DNA from: Nitrospinaceae bacterium
Lineage (GTDB): Bacteria; Nitrospinota; Nitrospinia; Nitrospinales; JACRGP01
Direction: 5' to 3'
Length of the DNA stretch: 44,564 nt
Assembly (NCBI GenBank): GCA_029261555.1
Contig: JAJDBB010000107.1
Coordinates: 1-44,564, forward strand
Below are positions 1 to 7,729 of this stretch, piece by piece. Within the stretch, counting starts at the first letter, position 1. Every line of letters starts with the position of its first letter. Under the pieces are notes generated by a model. That model did not search any database. It was not told the origin of the DNA and saw only the letters and a program-made list of their open reading frames with translations. The position numbers and the translations under genes are program-made.

Positions 1-35
1 TCTTTATATCCGCTATCGAGTTTTAGCAATTCCAT
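1..35 (-). CDS. Start of a further gene in the cobalamin operon (cut by window edge)
   Basis: An ATG on the minus strand at 35-33 lies three bases after the cobQ stop codon and opens a frame that runs off the window, beginning MELLKLDSGYK. The tight spacing suggests it is the next gene of the btu-cobQ operon. The LDSGY stretch recalls the first strand of some ABC ATPases, but eleven residues are too few to name it. Confidence 0.4.
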   Translation of the reverse strand, partial: MELLKLDSGYK

Positions 36-38
36 GAC

Positions 39-1556
39 TTACGCCATTATCCTATGGATACGATCCATGTCGATATGATCGGCGACTATTTGCCCCAGCC
101 GGTCCAGCCCTTTTTGCCGGTGCGCCTGGTAATCGAACGTACTTTCTGGCTCCGGTTTTCCTCGCATTTTTCTGACATGTCGAAGGAAATCCCGGCGCAA
201 ATCGTCCTCGTCCAAAATGCCGTGGACAAAGGTTCCCAGGACCATTCCGTTCTCGTCGCAAATACCCAGGGCGCCGTCTTCGACTCTAGCTCCGTTTGAA
301 AAAAGGGAAGGGTAGGGTGAATTCAGTTGAGTCGTCCCCATGTGGATTTCATACCCCCGGACCGGCAACCCTTTGCTAAATACGGGGCTGGAGCTGGCGA
401 CCGTTTCCACTTGCCGGGTGATTTTTTCTTTTTCGAGAGTCGTATCCATTTCAAACAATCCAAAGCCTTTCATGCGAAGCGCTTGGCTTTCCACTTTATG
501 CGGATTGTGAATTTCCGTTCCCAGCATCTGGAAGCCTCCGCATATGCCTAACAAGACGGAACCGCTTTGCCGACGATCAAGAATCTCCTGCGTCAGCCCC
601 TGGGTGTTTAGAAATTTCAGATCGTCCAATGTATTTTTTGTGCCGGGGATAATAATCAAATCGGGATTGCCAATTTGCTCTGGCGACCAGACATAGCGAA
701 GGGAAACCGAAGGGTCATGGACCAGGGGGGCCATGTCGGTGAAATTGGATATTCTTGGCAGACGCATAACAGCGACGTCCAGAATGGAGGCGCCTCCAAG
801 AGAGGCGGGATTATTTACATGCGGGATACCATCTTCCTCGTCGACGTAAAGGTCGCGGTAAAACGGAATCACTCCTAAAATGGGCTTGCCTGTCATCTCC
901 TCAAACATTCGCAGTCCGGGTTCTAAAAGTTTGAAGTCGCCCCGGAACTTGTTGACGATGAATCCCGCGACGCGCTCTTGTTCATTAGGAGAGAGCAGGT
1001 CGTAGGTGCCTTTCATCCAGGCGAAAACTCCGCCGCGGTCGATATCGCCCACGATGATTACCGGCGCGTCCGCCGCTTCGGCCATCTCCATGTTGACAAA
1101 ATCGCAGGATCTTAAATTGATTTCCGCCGGACTTCCGGCTCCTTCCAGAACGACGACTTCATATTCATTCATCAGTTCTTGCAGGGCTTTCTTAACTTCC
1201 GGAAGGTATTTCCCCTTGCCGTTATTGTCATTGTCGTTGAAATAGTCTTTGGCGCTTCGGGTTTCGACCGCCCGGCCCAGGACAATTACTTGTGAAAGAG
1301 CGTCTCTCATGGGTTTTAACAGCACCGGGTTCATGGTTACGCAGGGTTTGATACCGCAGGCCTCGGCCTGGTAAACCTGGGCGCGTCCCATTTCACCGCC
1401 GTCTTCGGTGACGTAAGAGTTCAACGACATGTTTTGCGCTTTGAAGGGGGCGACCTTTTGGCCGTCCAGAAAAAACTTTCTACAAAACGCGGCGGTGATG
1501 ACGCTTTTACCCACGCCGGAGCCGGTTCCCTGAATCATTAAAGTTTTAGCGCTCAT
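39..1556 (-). CDS. cobQ: Cobyric acid synthase (adenosylcobyric acid synthase, glutamine-hydrolysing)
   Basis: Cytoplasmic enzyme that amidates carboxylates b, d, e and g of adenosylcobyrinic acid a,c-diamide, using glutamine and ATP, in cobalamin biosynthesis. At 505 residues it has the usual CobQ/CbiP length. A P-loop GTGSGVGKS lies at residues 10-18. The C-terminal amidotransferase domain has its nucleophile Cys339 in GICGGFQM and its His445 in FVHG. The start is the ATG at 1556, which overlaps the btuC stop by ATGA; an upstream in-frame extension to 1670 would run into btuC. It is the fourth gene after the riboswitch, so it should be under B12 control. Pairing a late biosynthetic step with an uptake system suggests salvage or remodelling of imported corrinoids, although a complete pathway elsewhere cannot be excluded. 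Confidence 0.93.
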   Translation of the reverse strand: MSAKTLMIQGTGSGVGKSVITAAFCRKFFLDGQKVAPFKAQNMSLNSYVTEDGGEMGRAQVYQAEACGIKPCVTMNPVLLKPMRDALSQVIVLGRAVETRSAKDYFNDNDNNGKGKYLPEVKKALQELMNEYEVVVLEGAGSPAEINLRSCDFVNMEMAEAADAPVIIVGDIDRGGVFAWMKGTYDLLSPNEQERVAGFIVNKFRGDFKLLEPGLRMFEEMTGKPILGVIPFYRDLYVDEEDGIPHVNNPASLGGASILDVAVMRLPRISNFTDMAPLVHDPSVSLRYVWSPEQIGNPDLIIIPGTKNTLDDLKFLNTQGLTQEILDRRQSGSVLLGICGGFQMLGTEIHNPHKVESQALRMKGFGLFEMDTTLEKEKITRQVETVASSSPVFSKGLPVRGYEIHMGTTQLNSPYPSLFSNGARVEDGALGICDENGMVLGTFVHGILDEDDLRRDFLRHVRKMRGKPEPESTFDYQAHRQKGLDRLGQIVADHIDMDRIHRIMA

Positions 1557-2572
1557 GACGATTGTTGCCTCTTGAGGAGCCAGAAAAAAAACGGGCCGCC
1601 TATGAGAGCGGTGATCACCCCAACTGGAATTTCCGTCGGCGCCAGCAAGGTGCGGGCCAGCGTGTCGCAAAAAATCATGAAACTGGCGCCGAAAAACATG
1701 ACTGAAGGAATGAGCAATCGATGGTCGGGGCCGATCATTAAACGCACGATGTGCGGGACGATCAGGCCGACAAACCCGATGGGACCGGTGACGGCGACAA
1801 CCACGGAGGTGATCAAGGCGGCGGCCAATAATCCGGCAAGTTGGGTCTTTACCACCTCCACTCCACGGCTCATGGCGGGTTCGGCTCCGGCGCTAAGAAG
1901 GTTGAGGTCGCGAGACAAATATATAATGACGCCGATTCCGCCGAAAACCAGAGGCGCGATCGAGATTAGGGTTTGATAATCGGTGATGTCCAGTCCGCCC
2001 ATGAGCCAGCGCACGATTTGAAACGATTGCGTGATGTTGGACAGATAATGGATCAACATGACCATGGAGGCGAAGAAAAAATTGACGGTCACGCCTGCCA
2101 GTAAAAGGTACGAGGTGGGTAGCTCCCTGTGCTGGACGCGGACCAGCGAGAACACGACGGCTAGGGCCGTCATGGCTCCCAGGAAAGCAAATACGGGCAC
2201 GCTAGAGAATCCCAAAAAAGTGAACGCCCAGCCGAGCCGGATGGCGATTACCGCGCCGAGCGCGGCGCCTCCGGAAACGCCGAGCGTGATAGGAGCGGCC
2301 AGATCGTTTCTGAGCACGGCTTGAAAAACGGCTCCGGCAACGGCCAGAGCCGCGCCGGTCAGGGCGGCGAGCAGGATGCGCGGGAGTCGGACGATGAACA
2401 GGATGTTGGCGTCCACGTTGTCCGCGAAGGTTATTTGATTTGAAAACGCCTTGGAAAAATCAATTGCCGTGGAGCCGATCATCGGAGCTACCGTCAGGGT
2501 TACAGCCAAAAGGGCGAGGAACAAACTCACGACGGTAAGGTAGCGTCTTTTGTTCATAAAAATAACACTCAT
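1553..2572 (-). CDS. btuC: Cobalamin/corrinoid ABC transporter permease (FecCD family)
   Basis: Integral inner-membrane permease of 339 residues, typical for BtuC/FecD-type subunits with about ten helices. The family hallmarks seen are RLPRILLAALTGAALAVAG near residues 63-81, the GVSGGAALGAV stretch and the GPIGFVGLIVPHIVR coupling region near residues 260-275. FecCD permeases carry either iron-siderophores or cobalamin; the upstream cobalamin riboswitch and downstream cobQ favour cobalamin or another corrinoid. It overlaps btuD upstream and cobQ downstream by ATGA, which indicates translational coupling. An internal ATG six codons in (MNKRR) is an alternative start, but the overlap favours 2572. 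Confidence 0.92.
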   Translation of the reverse strand: MSVIFMNKRRYLTVVSLFLALLAVTLTVAPMIGSTAIDFSKAFSNQITFADNVDANILFIVRLPRILLAALTGAALAVAGAVFQAVLRNDLAAPITLGVSGGAALGAVIAIRLGWAFTFLGFSSVPVFAFLGAMTALAVVFSLVRVQHRELPTSYLLLAGVTVNFFFASMVMLIHYLSNITQSFQIVRWLMGGLDITDYQTLISIAPLVFGGIGVIIYLSRDLNLLSAGAEPAMSRGVEVVKTQLAGLLAAALITSVVVAVTGPIGFVGLIVPHIVRLMIGPDHRLLIPSVMFFGASFMIFCDTLARTLLAPTEIPVGVITALIGGPFFFWLLKRQQSS

Positions 2573-3396
2573 GAGTTTAGATCCTGAGCTTCCGGGGAAA
2601 TAAGAAAACTGCCGTCGGTTTCGTCGCGAATAATATTGACGTCGATTTCGTAGACGTCTTTCAGGATTTCTTTTTGCAGAACAGTTGCGGGCGATCCTTC
2701 CACCACCAGGGTTCCGTTCTTAATCAGAATCAGCCGGTCGCAAAACTTGGAAGCCAAATGCAAGTCGTGGAGGGCCATCACGATGGTTGCTCCTTGATCG
2801 CGATTCATAATTTTTAGAATATTCAAAATCTCCATTTGAAATTTCAGGTCGAGCGCCGAGGTGGGTTCGTCTAACAACATCGCCCGCGGTTCCTGGGCAA
2901 TCGCGGCGGCGATCATAACCCTCTGCTTTTCCCCACTGCTAATTTCGTTGAAAAGTCGGTTTGCAAACTGGGAGGTATGAGTGAGGTCCATGGCTCGGCG
3001 TGCTATCTGGCAATCTTCCTCCGACTCAAACGCCAGGGCGGAAAGGTAAGGGTGGCGGCCCATGAGAACGACTTCGGAAACTTTAAAAGGAAAAACCATC
3101 GGGTTTTCCTGCGGCACCCAGGCGATGGATTGCGCCAGGGTTTTCCTCTTTTGGATAGATAAATCCAGGCCGTCAAAATAAACCGAGCTTTTTGCGCCAG
3201 GCAATATGCCGCCCAATAATTTTAACAAGGTGGATTTCCCGGAACCGTTGGGTCCGATGACTCCGACGAATTCTCCTGGAAAAATCTTGAGGGAAAAATC
3301 GCGAATCACGGGTTCCCTGTCGTATCTAAAGTCGGAGCGCTTCAATTCCATGAGAGGGCGGGAATTTTGCGTTGAATTTAGATTTCGCGCGCTCAT
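2569..3396 (-). CDS. btuD: Cobalamin/corrinoid ABC transporter ATPase
   Basis: Cytoplasmic ATPase of 275 residues that powers BtuC. It shows Walker A GPNGSGKS at residues 48-55, the signature ISSGEKQRV, Walker B AMLLDEPTSALD and the H-loop ALHDLHLA. The length and order of motifs match the FepC/BtuD group. The start at 3396 gives an ATGA overlap with btuF. A later in-frame ATG (MELKRSD, residue 16) lies nearer the family's usual N-terminus and remains possible. Assignment to cobalamin rather than siderophore transport rests on the riboswitch and cobQ. Confidence 0.92.
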   Translation of the reverse strand: MSARNLNSTQNSRPLMELKRSDFRYDREPVIRDFSLKIFPGEFVGVIGPNGSGKSTLLKLLGGILPGAKSSVYFDGLDLSIQKRKTLAQSIAWVPQENPMVFPFKVSEVVLMGRHPYLSALAFESEEDCQIARRAMDLTHTSQFANRLFNEISSGEKQRVMIAAAIAQEPRAMLLDEPTSALDLKFQMEILNILKIMNRDQGATIVMALHDLHLASKFCDRLILIKNGTLVVEGSPATVLQKEILKDVYEIDVNIIRDETDGSFLISPEAQDLNS

Positions 3397-4322
3397 TGTT
3401 TTTGGCTCTCGGGCGACGAAAGCTGGAGATGCGAATCCTCAAACAGTTCGGGATGAACGGCCTTCGCAAGACGATCGACGATTTCCAGTACTCTGGGGCC
3501 GGGTATGACCATGAAGCCGTCGTTGATGAATTGAATGTCGCCATTTTTTACCGCGGCCACTGTGGGAAACCTTTGCCAGTCCAGTTTGCTTTGCCGCTTG
3601 TACACTTCGGAGTCGTCCGCTTCCGGATGCAATTCTATGATCACTTCAGGGGAAGTATGGACGACGTATTCCTTGGATACTTTTGGATAGGGAACGAATG
3701 AGTCCGTGAGGATATTGTCTCCCCCCGCGACCGTTAGCAATTGGTCTAAAAAAGTCCCCTTGCCGACGGCGAATAAATCCCGCAACGAATTCCGGTTGTC
3801 GTCGAATATGAAAAATACGGATTTTCTTTTTTGACCCTCAAGCTTGTTTTTATAAAAAAGGAGACCGTCCTGGATGCGTTGGCGAAGTTTTTGCGCCTCC
3901 TCTTCTTTTCCCAGAGCTTCTCCGATAACGAGTATGGCTTTTTGGATGGATTCGAGATCAATGAGTTTTACCGGCAAACTTTTTATCCCAAGGGTTCGAG
4001 CGTGTTTATCCAAATTAAAATTGTCGTCCTGATGGATAATGAGATCGGGTTTCAAGGCGACCATCACCTCAAAATTTGGATTGACGACGCCGCCAACCCG
4101 GGGGATTTTGGTTGCCTCCGGCGGGAAATTACAAAAGTCCGTGGCGCCGACGAGGCGATCCTGCGCGCCTAATTCGTAAATAATTTCGGTGACGGCGGGC
4201 GATAGGGAAACGACGCGTTGAGGAATGGGTTGAGAGATAGCGTCGGCAAAACTGGTTTTGGAAACGCAACAGGTAACCAGAAAAAGGGCAAAGGCCCACA
4301 GGAGAGGCGCAAGCCCGAACAT
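3393..4322 (-). CDS. btuF: Cobalamin-binding periplasmic protein
   Basis: Periplasmic substrate-binding protein of about 309 residues feeding BtuCD. A hydrophobic signal segment (MFGLAPLLWAFALFLVTCC) is followed by a plausible cleavage near FADA. The mature part starts RVVSLSPAVTEIIYELGA, typical of the BtuF/FhuD-type binding fold, and contains GGVVNPNFEVMVALKPDLII. The frame is open back to a GTG at 4418. The ATG at 4322 is preferred because the signal peptide starts there and because the riboswitch terminator at 4351-4387 would otherwise lie inside the coding region. No good Shine-Dalgarno sequence precedes 4322. It is the first gene of the riboswitch-controlled operon. Confidence 0.88.
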   Translation of the reverse strand: MFGLAPLLWAFALFLVTCCVSKTSFADAISQPIPQRVVSLSPAVTEIIYELGAQDRLVGATDFCNFPPEATKIPRVGGVVNPNFEVMVALKPDLIIHQDDNFNLDKHARTLGIKSLPVKLIDLESIQKAILVIGEALGKEEEAQKLRQRIQDGLLFYKNKLEGQKRKSVFFIFDDNRNSLRDLFAVGKGTFLDQLLTVAGGDNILTDSFVPYPKVSKEYVVHTSPEVIIELHPEADDSEVYKRQSKLDWQRFPTVAAVKNGDIQFINDGFMVIPGPRVLEIVDRLAKAVHPELFEDSHLQLSSPESQKQ

Positions 4323-4350
4323 CCATCGGGGTTCTAAAATACCTAGCAAT

Positions 4351-4387
4351 AAAAAAAATCCCCGGTCCCTTTGAACAGGGAGGGGAA
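4351..4387 (-). terminator. Intrinsic terminator of the cobalamin riboswitch
   Basis: On the minus strand a GC-rich hairpin (CCCC-TCCC pairing with GGGA and GGGG around a two-base bulge) is followed by eight T residues at 4358-4351. It sits between the aptamer and the btuF ATG, the expected place for a B12-controlled attenuator. When cobalamin is bound this hairpin would be expected to form and stop transcription. Confidence 0.75.
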
Positions 4388-4449
4388 AGATGACGGTACC
4401 CGGAAAAATTTGCTTCACCTCTTATACTTCCCGAAGAGTTTGTGAAGTC

Positions 4450-4595
4450 TGTTCAGAGCAGGTTTTCTGGCTTCCGGATCGGGCTACTCCCAGCGCCTTC
4501 CCGTTAAAAATTAACAGTGGACTTGCTGGTTTCGTCCCCGGTTACAGCGGCGGGTCCGCGACGGATTTGCACCGTCTTCCCTTGCTTCTGTTCAG
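4450..4595 (-). ncRNA. Cobalamin riboswitch aptamer
   Basis: Read on the minus strand, the conserved core is present in order: GGGAAGACGGTGCAAATCCG, then GACCCGCCGCTGTAACCGGG, GTCCACTG, CGGGAAGGCG and GGAAGCCAGAAAACCTGC. P1 can form between CAGAAGCAAGG (4590-4580) and the CCTGCTCTG segment at 4462-4454. It lies between a sigma70-type promoter and an intrinsic terminator upstream of btuF. It should lower btuFDC-cobQ expression when adenosylcobalamin or a related corrinoid is plentiful. Confidence 0.95.
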
Positions 4596-4613
4596 GACAA
4601 CTCGTTGACAGCT

Positions 4614-4641
4614 AGAATATCAAATAACAATGGCTTGTCAA
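4614..4641 (-). promoter_or_regulatory. Sigma70-type promoter of the cobalamin operon
   Basis: A perfect -35 hexamer TTGACA at 4641-4636 and a -10 TATTCT at 4619-4614 are separated by 16 bases. This places the transcript start near 4607, just ahead of the riboswitch. Confidence 0.7.
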
Positions 4642-4666
4642 TATGGGAATGGATTGCCCAAATGAT

Positions 4667-5320
4667 TCATCTGTTTAGAAACTCAGAGACGTCGACGAGG
4701 TTTTGTTCGCTGATTTCGTGCCCCTGGGCGGTCGATTGAAGGGCGACGGTATGCCCAAACGCTTTCATTTGATCTAGAGCGTGTTCGGCTAGAAAAGATG
4801 GCACGACGTCGTCGTTCTCCCCAAAAATCCCCAAAACTTCAGCGTAGGACTCCCGGGTATCCGGTTCGGATATTTCCGGAAGGAAGCCGCACACCGAAGC
4901 TGTTTTATGAATCTCGTGCCGGCCTAGTAGGCTGTGAACCAAAGCCGCCCCGCCGCCTTGGGAGAATCCCCAAAGACAAATGCGGGTCTCGACGCCGGGC
5001 CGCGCTTGGCGAAAATGTTCTTCCAGGCTGTCGAGAAATCCTCCGGTATATTCCAGGAATTTGAAAACGGATTTGGCCTGTCCGGGTCCGTCGGCCCACC
5101 AGCTCCACAATCCGTCGCCTGCGCTTAAGGGAGCTTGGGGATATATGAGCGCCGCGTTTTTCAAGGCCAGGCGATTGCCGTGGACCAGCATGTTTTCCGG
5201 AGTGGATTCCGCGCCGTGAAACCCGACGAGCAAATCTGCCGGCGAGGCGAGCGTTTCTTCCGGTTCGCCGACGATGGTTTTTATTCCGTTCAATTCAATC
5301 GTGCTGTATTGGAAAGCCAT
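4667..5320 (-). CDS. Alpha/beta-hydrolase, phospholipase/carboxylesterase family
   Basis: Probable cytoplasmic serine esterase of 217 residues. The catalytic triad is readable: Ser120 in GFSQGG, an Asp at 170/171 in GENDD and His201 in GHEIS. HGAEST near residue 35 supplies the oxyanion region. This arrangement matches the YpfH/carboxylesterase group (PF02230). No signal peptide is seen. The ATG at 5320 has AAAGAG upstream and starts ten bases after the nucleotidyltransferase gene, so the two are probably co-transcribed. The substrate cannot be told from sequence. Confidence 0.85.
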   Translation of the reverse strand: MAFQYSTIELNGIKTIVGEPEETLASPADLLVGFHGAESTPENMLVHGNRLALKNAALIYPQAPLSAGDGLWSWWADGPGQAKSVFKFLEYTGGFLDSLEEHFRQARPGVETRICLWGFSQGGGAALVHSLLGRHEIHKTASVCGFLPEISEPDTRESYAEVLGIFGENDDVVPSFLAEHALDQMKAFGHTVALQSTAQGHEISEQNLVDVSEFLNR

Positions 5321-5330
5321 GGTTTCTCTT

Positions 5331-6662
5331 TCAGTTGAGTTGTTGAGCGTCGATTATTTTTTGAGCCAGGACTTGCGCCTCCTTGCGGATCTTTATCGTC
5401 CCTAAGGTTCTGGCCTGTTCAATTTGGTCCAAAATGATTTTAAACAAAGGCGAGGGCGCAAGGTTGAAAATTTTTTTGAGATCGCCTCCGTCAAGCAGGG
5501 GAGGTAGCTCGCTCGCGGGGAGGTATCGGTCGTAATAAAATTTTATTTGGTTTGCCGCCGCTTCATCAAAGGCTTCCACGGCGTCGGTGTTTTCCATGTG
5601 GGCGGAATAAATCGCGCGCGCTAAAAACAGGGCGGGAATCATTTCTGGGTCGGACAGTTTGGCGAATGCGTACATTTTTTCCAAGTCGACCGGCGGGGTT
5701 GAAAAATCCAATTCTTCGGATTGGGCCGACCGTTGAATTGAAATCGTTCGCTCCACAAATTGAATGTCCGCATTGGAAGCGCGAAGCGTTTTCAAAATAA
5801 TTTCTGGAGGGGTTTTCAAAGAGTGAAGCAGAACGGAAATTTTAAGAAGAGCCTGCGCTCTGCTTTTATCCCGCGCCTTTTGACGTTGACAATATCTAAT
5901 CCAGTCCGGGGGATTGGACGCAAAAAATTCTTCCAGGTTTTTGCAGGATTGCAAAATACATTTGCGGTCGTCCGGCTGTGCGTTATCCAAATCGGGAATG
6001 ACATAGGTCAAAATCCCGGTTTGAAGCATGGATTCCAACAGAGGGGCGGTTGATACTCCCTGAAAAAATAGAACCAGTTCGTACCAGACTCTTTCCGGCG
6101 CGGTTGCGGCAATGCGATCCTTGCTCTGTTCAATTTTCTTTAGGGTCTCCGGGGCAATTTCAAATTCCAAACCGGATGCGAAGCGATAGGCTCGGAGCAT
6201 TCTTAAAGGATCGGACTCAAATGTCGGTCCCGGAAGAGCCTTTAACGTTTTAGATTTTAAATCGTTCAGGCCTCCATAGGGATCCAGGATCTCGACGTTC
6301 CCCGCAATGTAAGAACTCAACGCGACGCCCATGGAGTTGCAGGTAAAATCCCTTTGCCCCAAATCATCCTCGACGCCGGCGCCTTGCAACTCCGAAAAAT
6401 CAAAATAGACGTTTCCGGGAAGCACGACCCGCACGGTTTCCCGTCCTGGAGTTTCATCGAGCGGAACGAGAGGGAGTTTCAATGCCTGGGAAAACTCCTT
6501 TGTCAGGGAGGCGGCTCCCAGGCAGGCAAAATCGTAATCGGAAATCGGGAGGTTCAAGACGTGGTCGCGGACCGCGCCTCCAACCAAATAAATTTCAGTA
6601 TTGGCCTGTCGTGAAAATTCCAAGACCCTATTTAGATAATTTGTGATATCGGGTTGTTCCAT
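5331..6662 (-). CDS. CCA-adding enzyme / poly(A) polymerase family nucleotidyltransferase
   Basis: RNA 3'-end nucleotidyltransferase of 443 residues. The class II polymerase-beta head shows GGAVRD at residues 28-33 and the metal-binding pair DYD at 42-44. The RDFTCNSM motif and DPLRMLRAYRFAS (the RNA-binding domain motif) follow. An HD-like C-terminal region is not evident. Members of this family either add CCA to tRNA or poly(A) to RNA; the sequence alone does not settle which. It lies in a minus-strand run with the ParA-like ATPase upstream (68-base gap) and the esterase downstream. Confidence 0.88.
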   Translation of the reverse strand: MEQPDITNYLNRVLEFSRQANTEIYLVGGAVRDHVLNLPISDYDFACLGAASLTKEFSQALKLPLVPLDETPGRETVRVVLPGNVYFDFSELQGAGVEDDLGQRDFTCNSMGVALSSYIAGNVEILDPYGGLNDLKSKTLKALPGPTFESDPLRMLRAYRFASGLEFEIAPETLKKIEQSKDRIAATAPERVWYELVLFFQGVSTAPLLESMLQTGILTYVIPDLDNAQPDDRKCILQSCKNLEEFFASNPPDWIRYCQRQKARDKSRAQALLKISVLLHSLKTPPEIILKTLRASNADIQFVERTISIQRSAQSEELDFSTPPVDLEKMYAFAKLSDPEMIPALFLARAIYSAHMENTDAVEAFDEAAANQIKFYYDRYLPASELPPLLDGGDLKKIFNLAPSPLFKIILDQIEQARTLGTIKIRKEAQVLAQKIIDAQQLN

Positions 6663-6729
6663 TTTTTGCGCGTAACTTTATGGCGCGCCGGCATGAGGCG
6701 GGAAAGCTTGCTTAAATACTAGCGGCTCT

Positions 6730-7707
6730 TTATATTTTCCAACTGGAGGATAGAGAGACCCGCTTGGATGCGAAAATGACTCCGTCCTTTTTTACCAAGT
6801 ATAAGTCCGATTGAGTCAGGTTTCCCAGGATTTGTTGCAAATTTTCGGAGGGCTTGCTTTGTGGATCCTTGATTAGGAAAGGGATCATTTCGTCGACGGA
6901 ATCGCGGACTCGGTCGCTTTCGATAAGGAATCCTAGGAAATTCAGGTTTACGTTCAAATATTTTTTCGCAAGTTGCGCCAGGTTGTCTCCCGCGAGCAAA
7001 TCCTTTTTCTTCCTGACCCGGTTGACCACCAGATTGGGTTTAAACTTAGCGGCCACCTCGTCGATGGTTAAAACCCAATCAGGGTCAATCAGAGCCGCAT
7101 TCTCTTTCAAGTCGTCGAGCGAGCACAATTCGCTCTGTCCACCGCTGGAAGCAGAGTCGCGGAAAAGTTTTTGAGTTTTGTCGCCGACAGGCAATGCGTC
7201 TTGAAGTTTTTTGAAAAGAACGGCTTTGATAAAACCAAAAGCGTTCATCACCGAAGGGATTTCCGGGAGCGTCAACACAATGCCGGAGCCTGCAAGGTTG
7301 AAGCGCTCCAACGTGTCGGAATGGACGCCGGGTCCCAAGTCAGTCACGATGTAATCCGCGTCCAGCCTGGAGATGAGCGAGATTATTTTTTGGTTGGTTT
7401 CGCGGGGCAACGGAAAGGTTCCGGAAAGATCGCCTGCGCCGCTCAGGAACTTGAGATTGCCCACTCCGGTATCCATCAAAAGGCTTGCCGGATCCTGCTC
7501 CTGGAAATTGACCAAATCGCTCAAGCCGAATTTTGGATTGCTGATTCCTAATAATGCGTGCAGGTTGGAAGCTCCATAATCCGTGTCTGCCAACACGACG
7601 CGGTAGCCGCCGAGGGCGAGGCCAACGGCCAGGTTGGCGCTGAGCAGGCTCTTGCCAACGCCGCCTTTTCCGCCTCCTACCGCGATAATATTTTTGGGGT
7701 TTGCCAT
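6730..7707 (-). CDS. MinD/ParA/FlhG-like P-loop ATPase
   Basis: SIMIBI-class ATPase of 325 residues, probably a dimerising spatial regulator. The deviant Walker A KGGVGKS (residues 14-20) follows the first strand, and DTDYGASNLHALLG and YIVTDLGPG supply the switch and Walker B regions. The region near residues 165-230 (around SGGQSELCSLDDLKEN) and the last roughly 40 residues look lineage-specific. FlhG and MinD proteins place flagella, division sites or envelope machines, and no flagellar or min gene lies nearby. It is 22 bases downstream of the acidic membrane protein, which makes that protein a candidate partner. Confidence 0.82.
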   Translation of the reverse strand: MANPKNIIAVGGGKGGVGKSLLSANLAVGLALGGYRVVLADTDYGASNLHALLGISNPKFGLSDLVNFQEQDPASLLMDTGVGNLKFLSGAGDLSGTFPLPRETNQKIISLISRLDADYIVTDLGPGVHSDTLERFNLAGSGIVLTLPEIPSVMNAFGFIKAVLFKKLQDALPVGDKTQKLFRDSASSGGQSELCSLDDLKENAALIDPDWVLTIDEVAAKFKPNLVVNRVRKKKDLLAGDNLAQLAKKYLNVNLNFLGFLIESDRVRDSVDEMIPFLIKDPQSKPSENLQQILGNLTQSDLYLVKKDGVIFASKRVSLSSSWKI

Positions 7708-7729
7708 GGTATGTCGCTTGCGCGGGTTT

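Noticed and set aside
4323-4418. N-terminal extension of btuF to the GTG at 4418
   Set aside because: It would place the riboswitch terminator inside the coding region and move the signal peptide away from the N-terminus.
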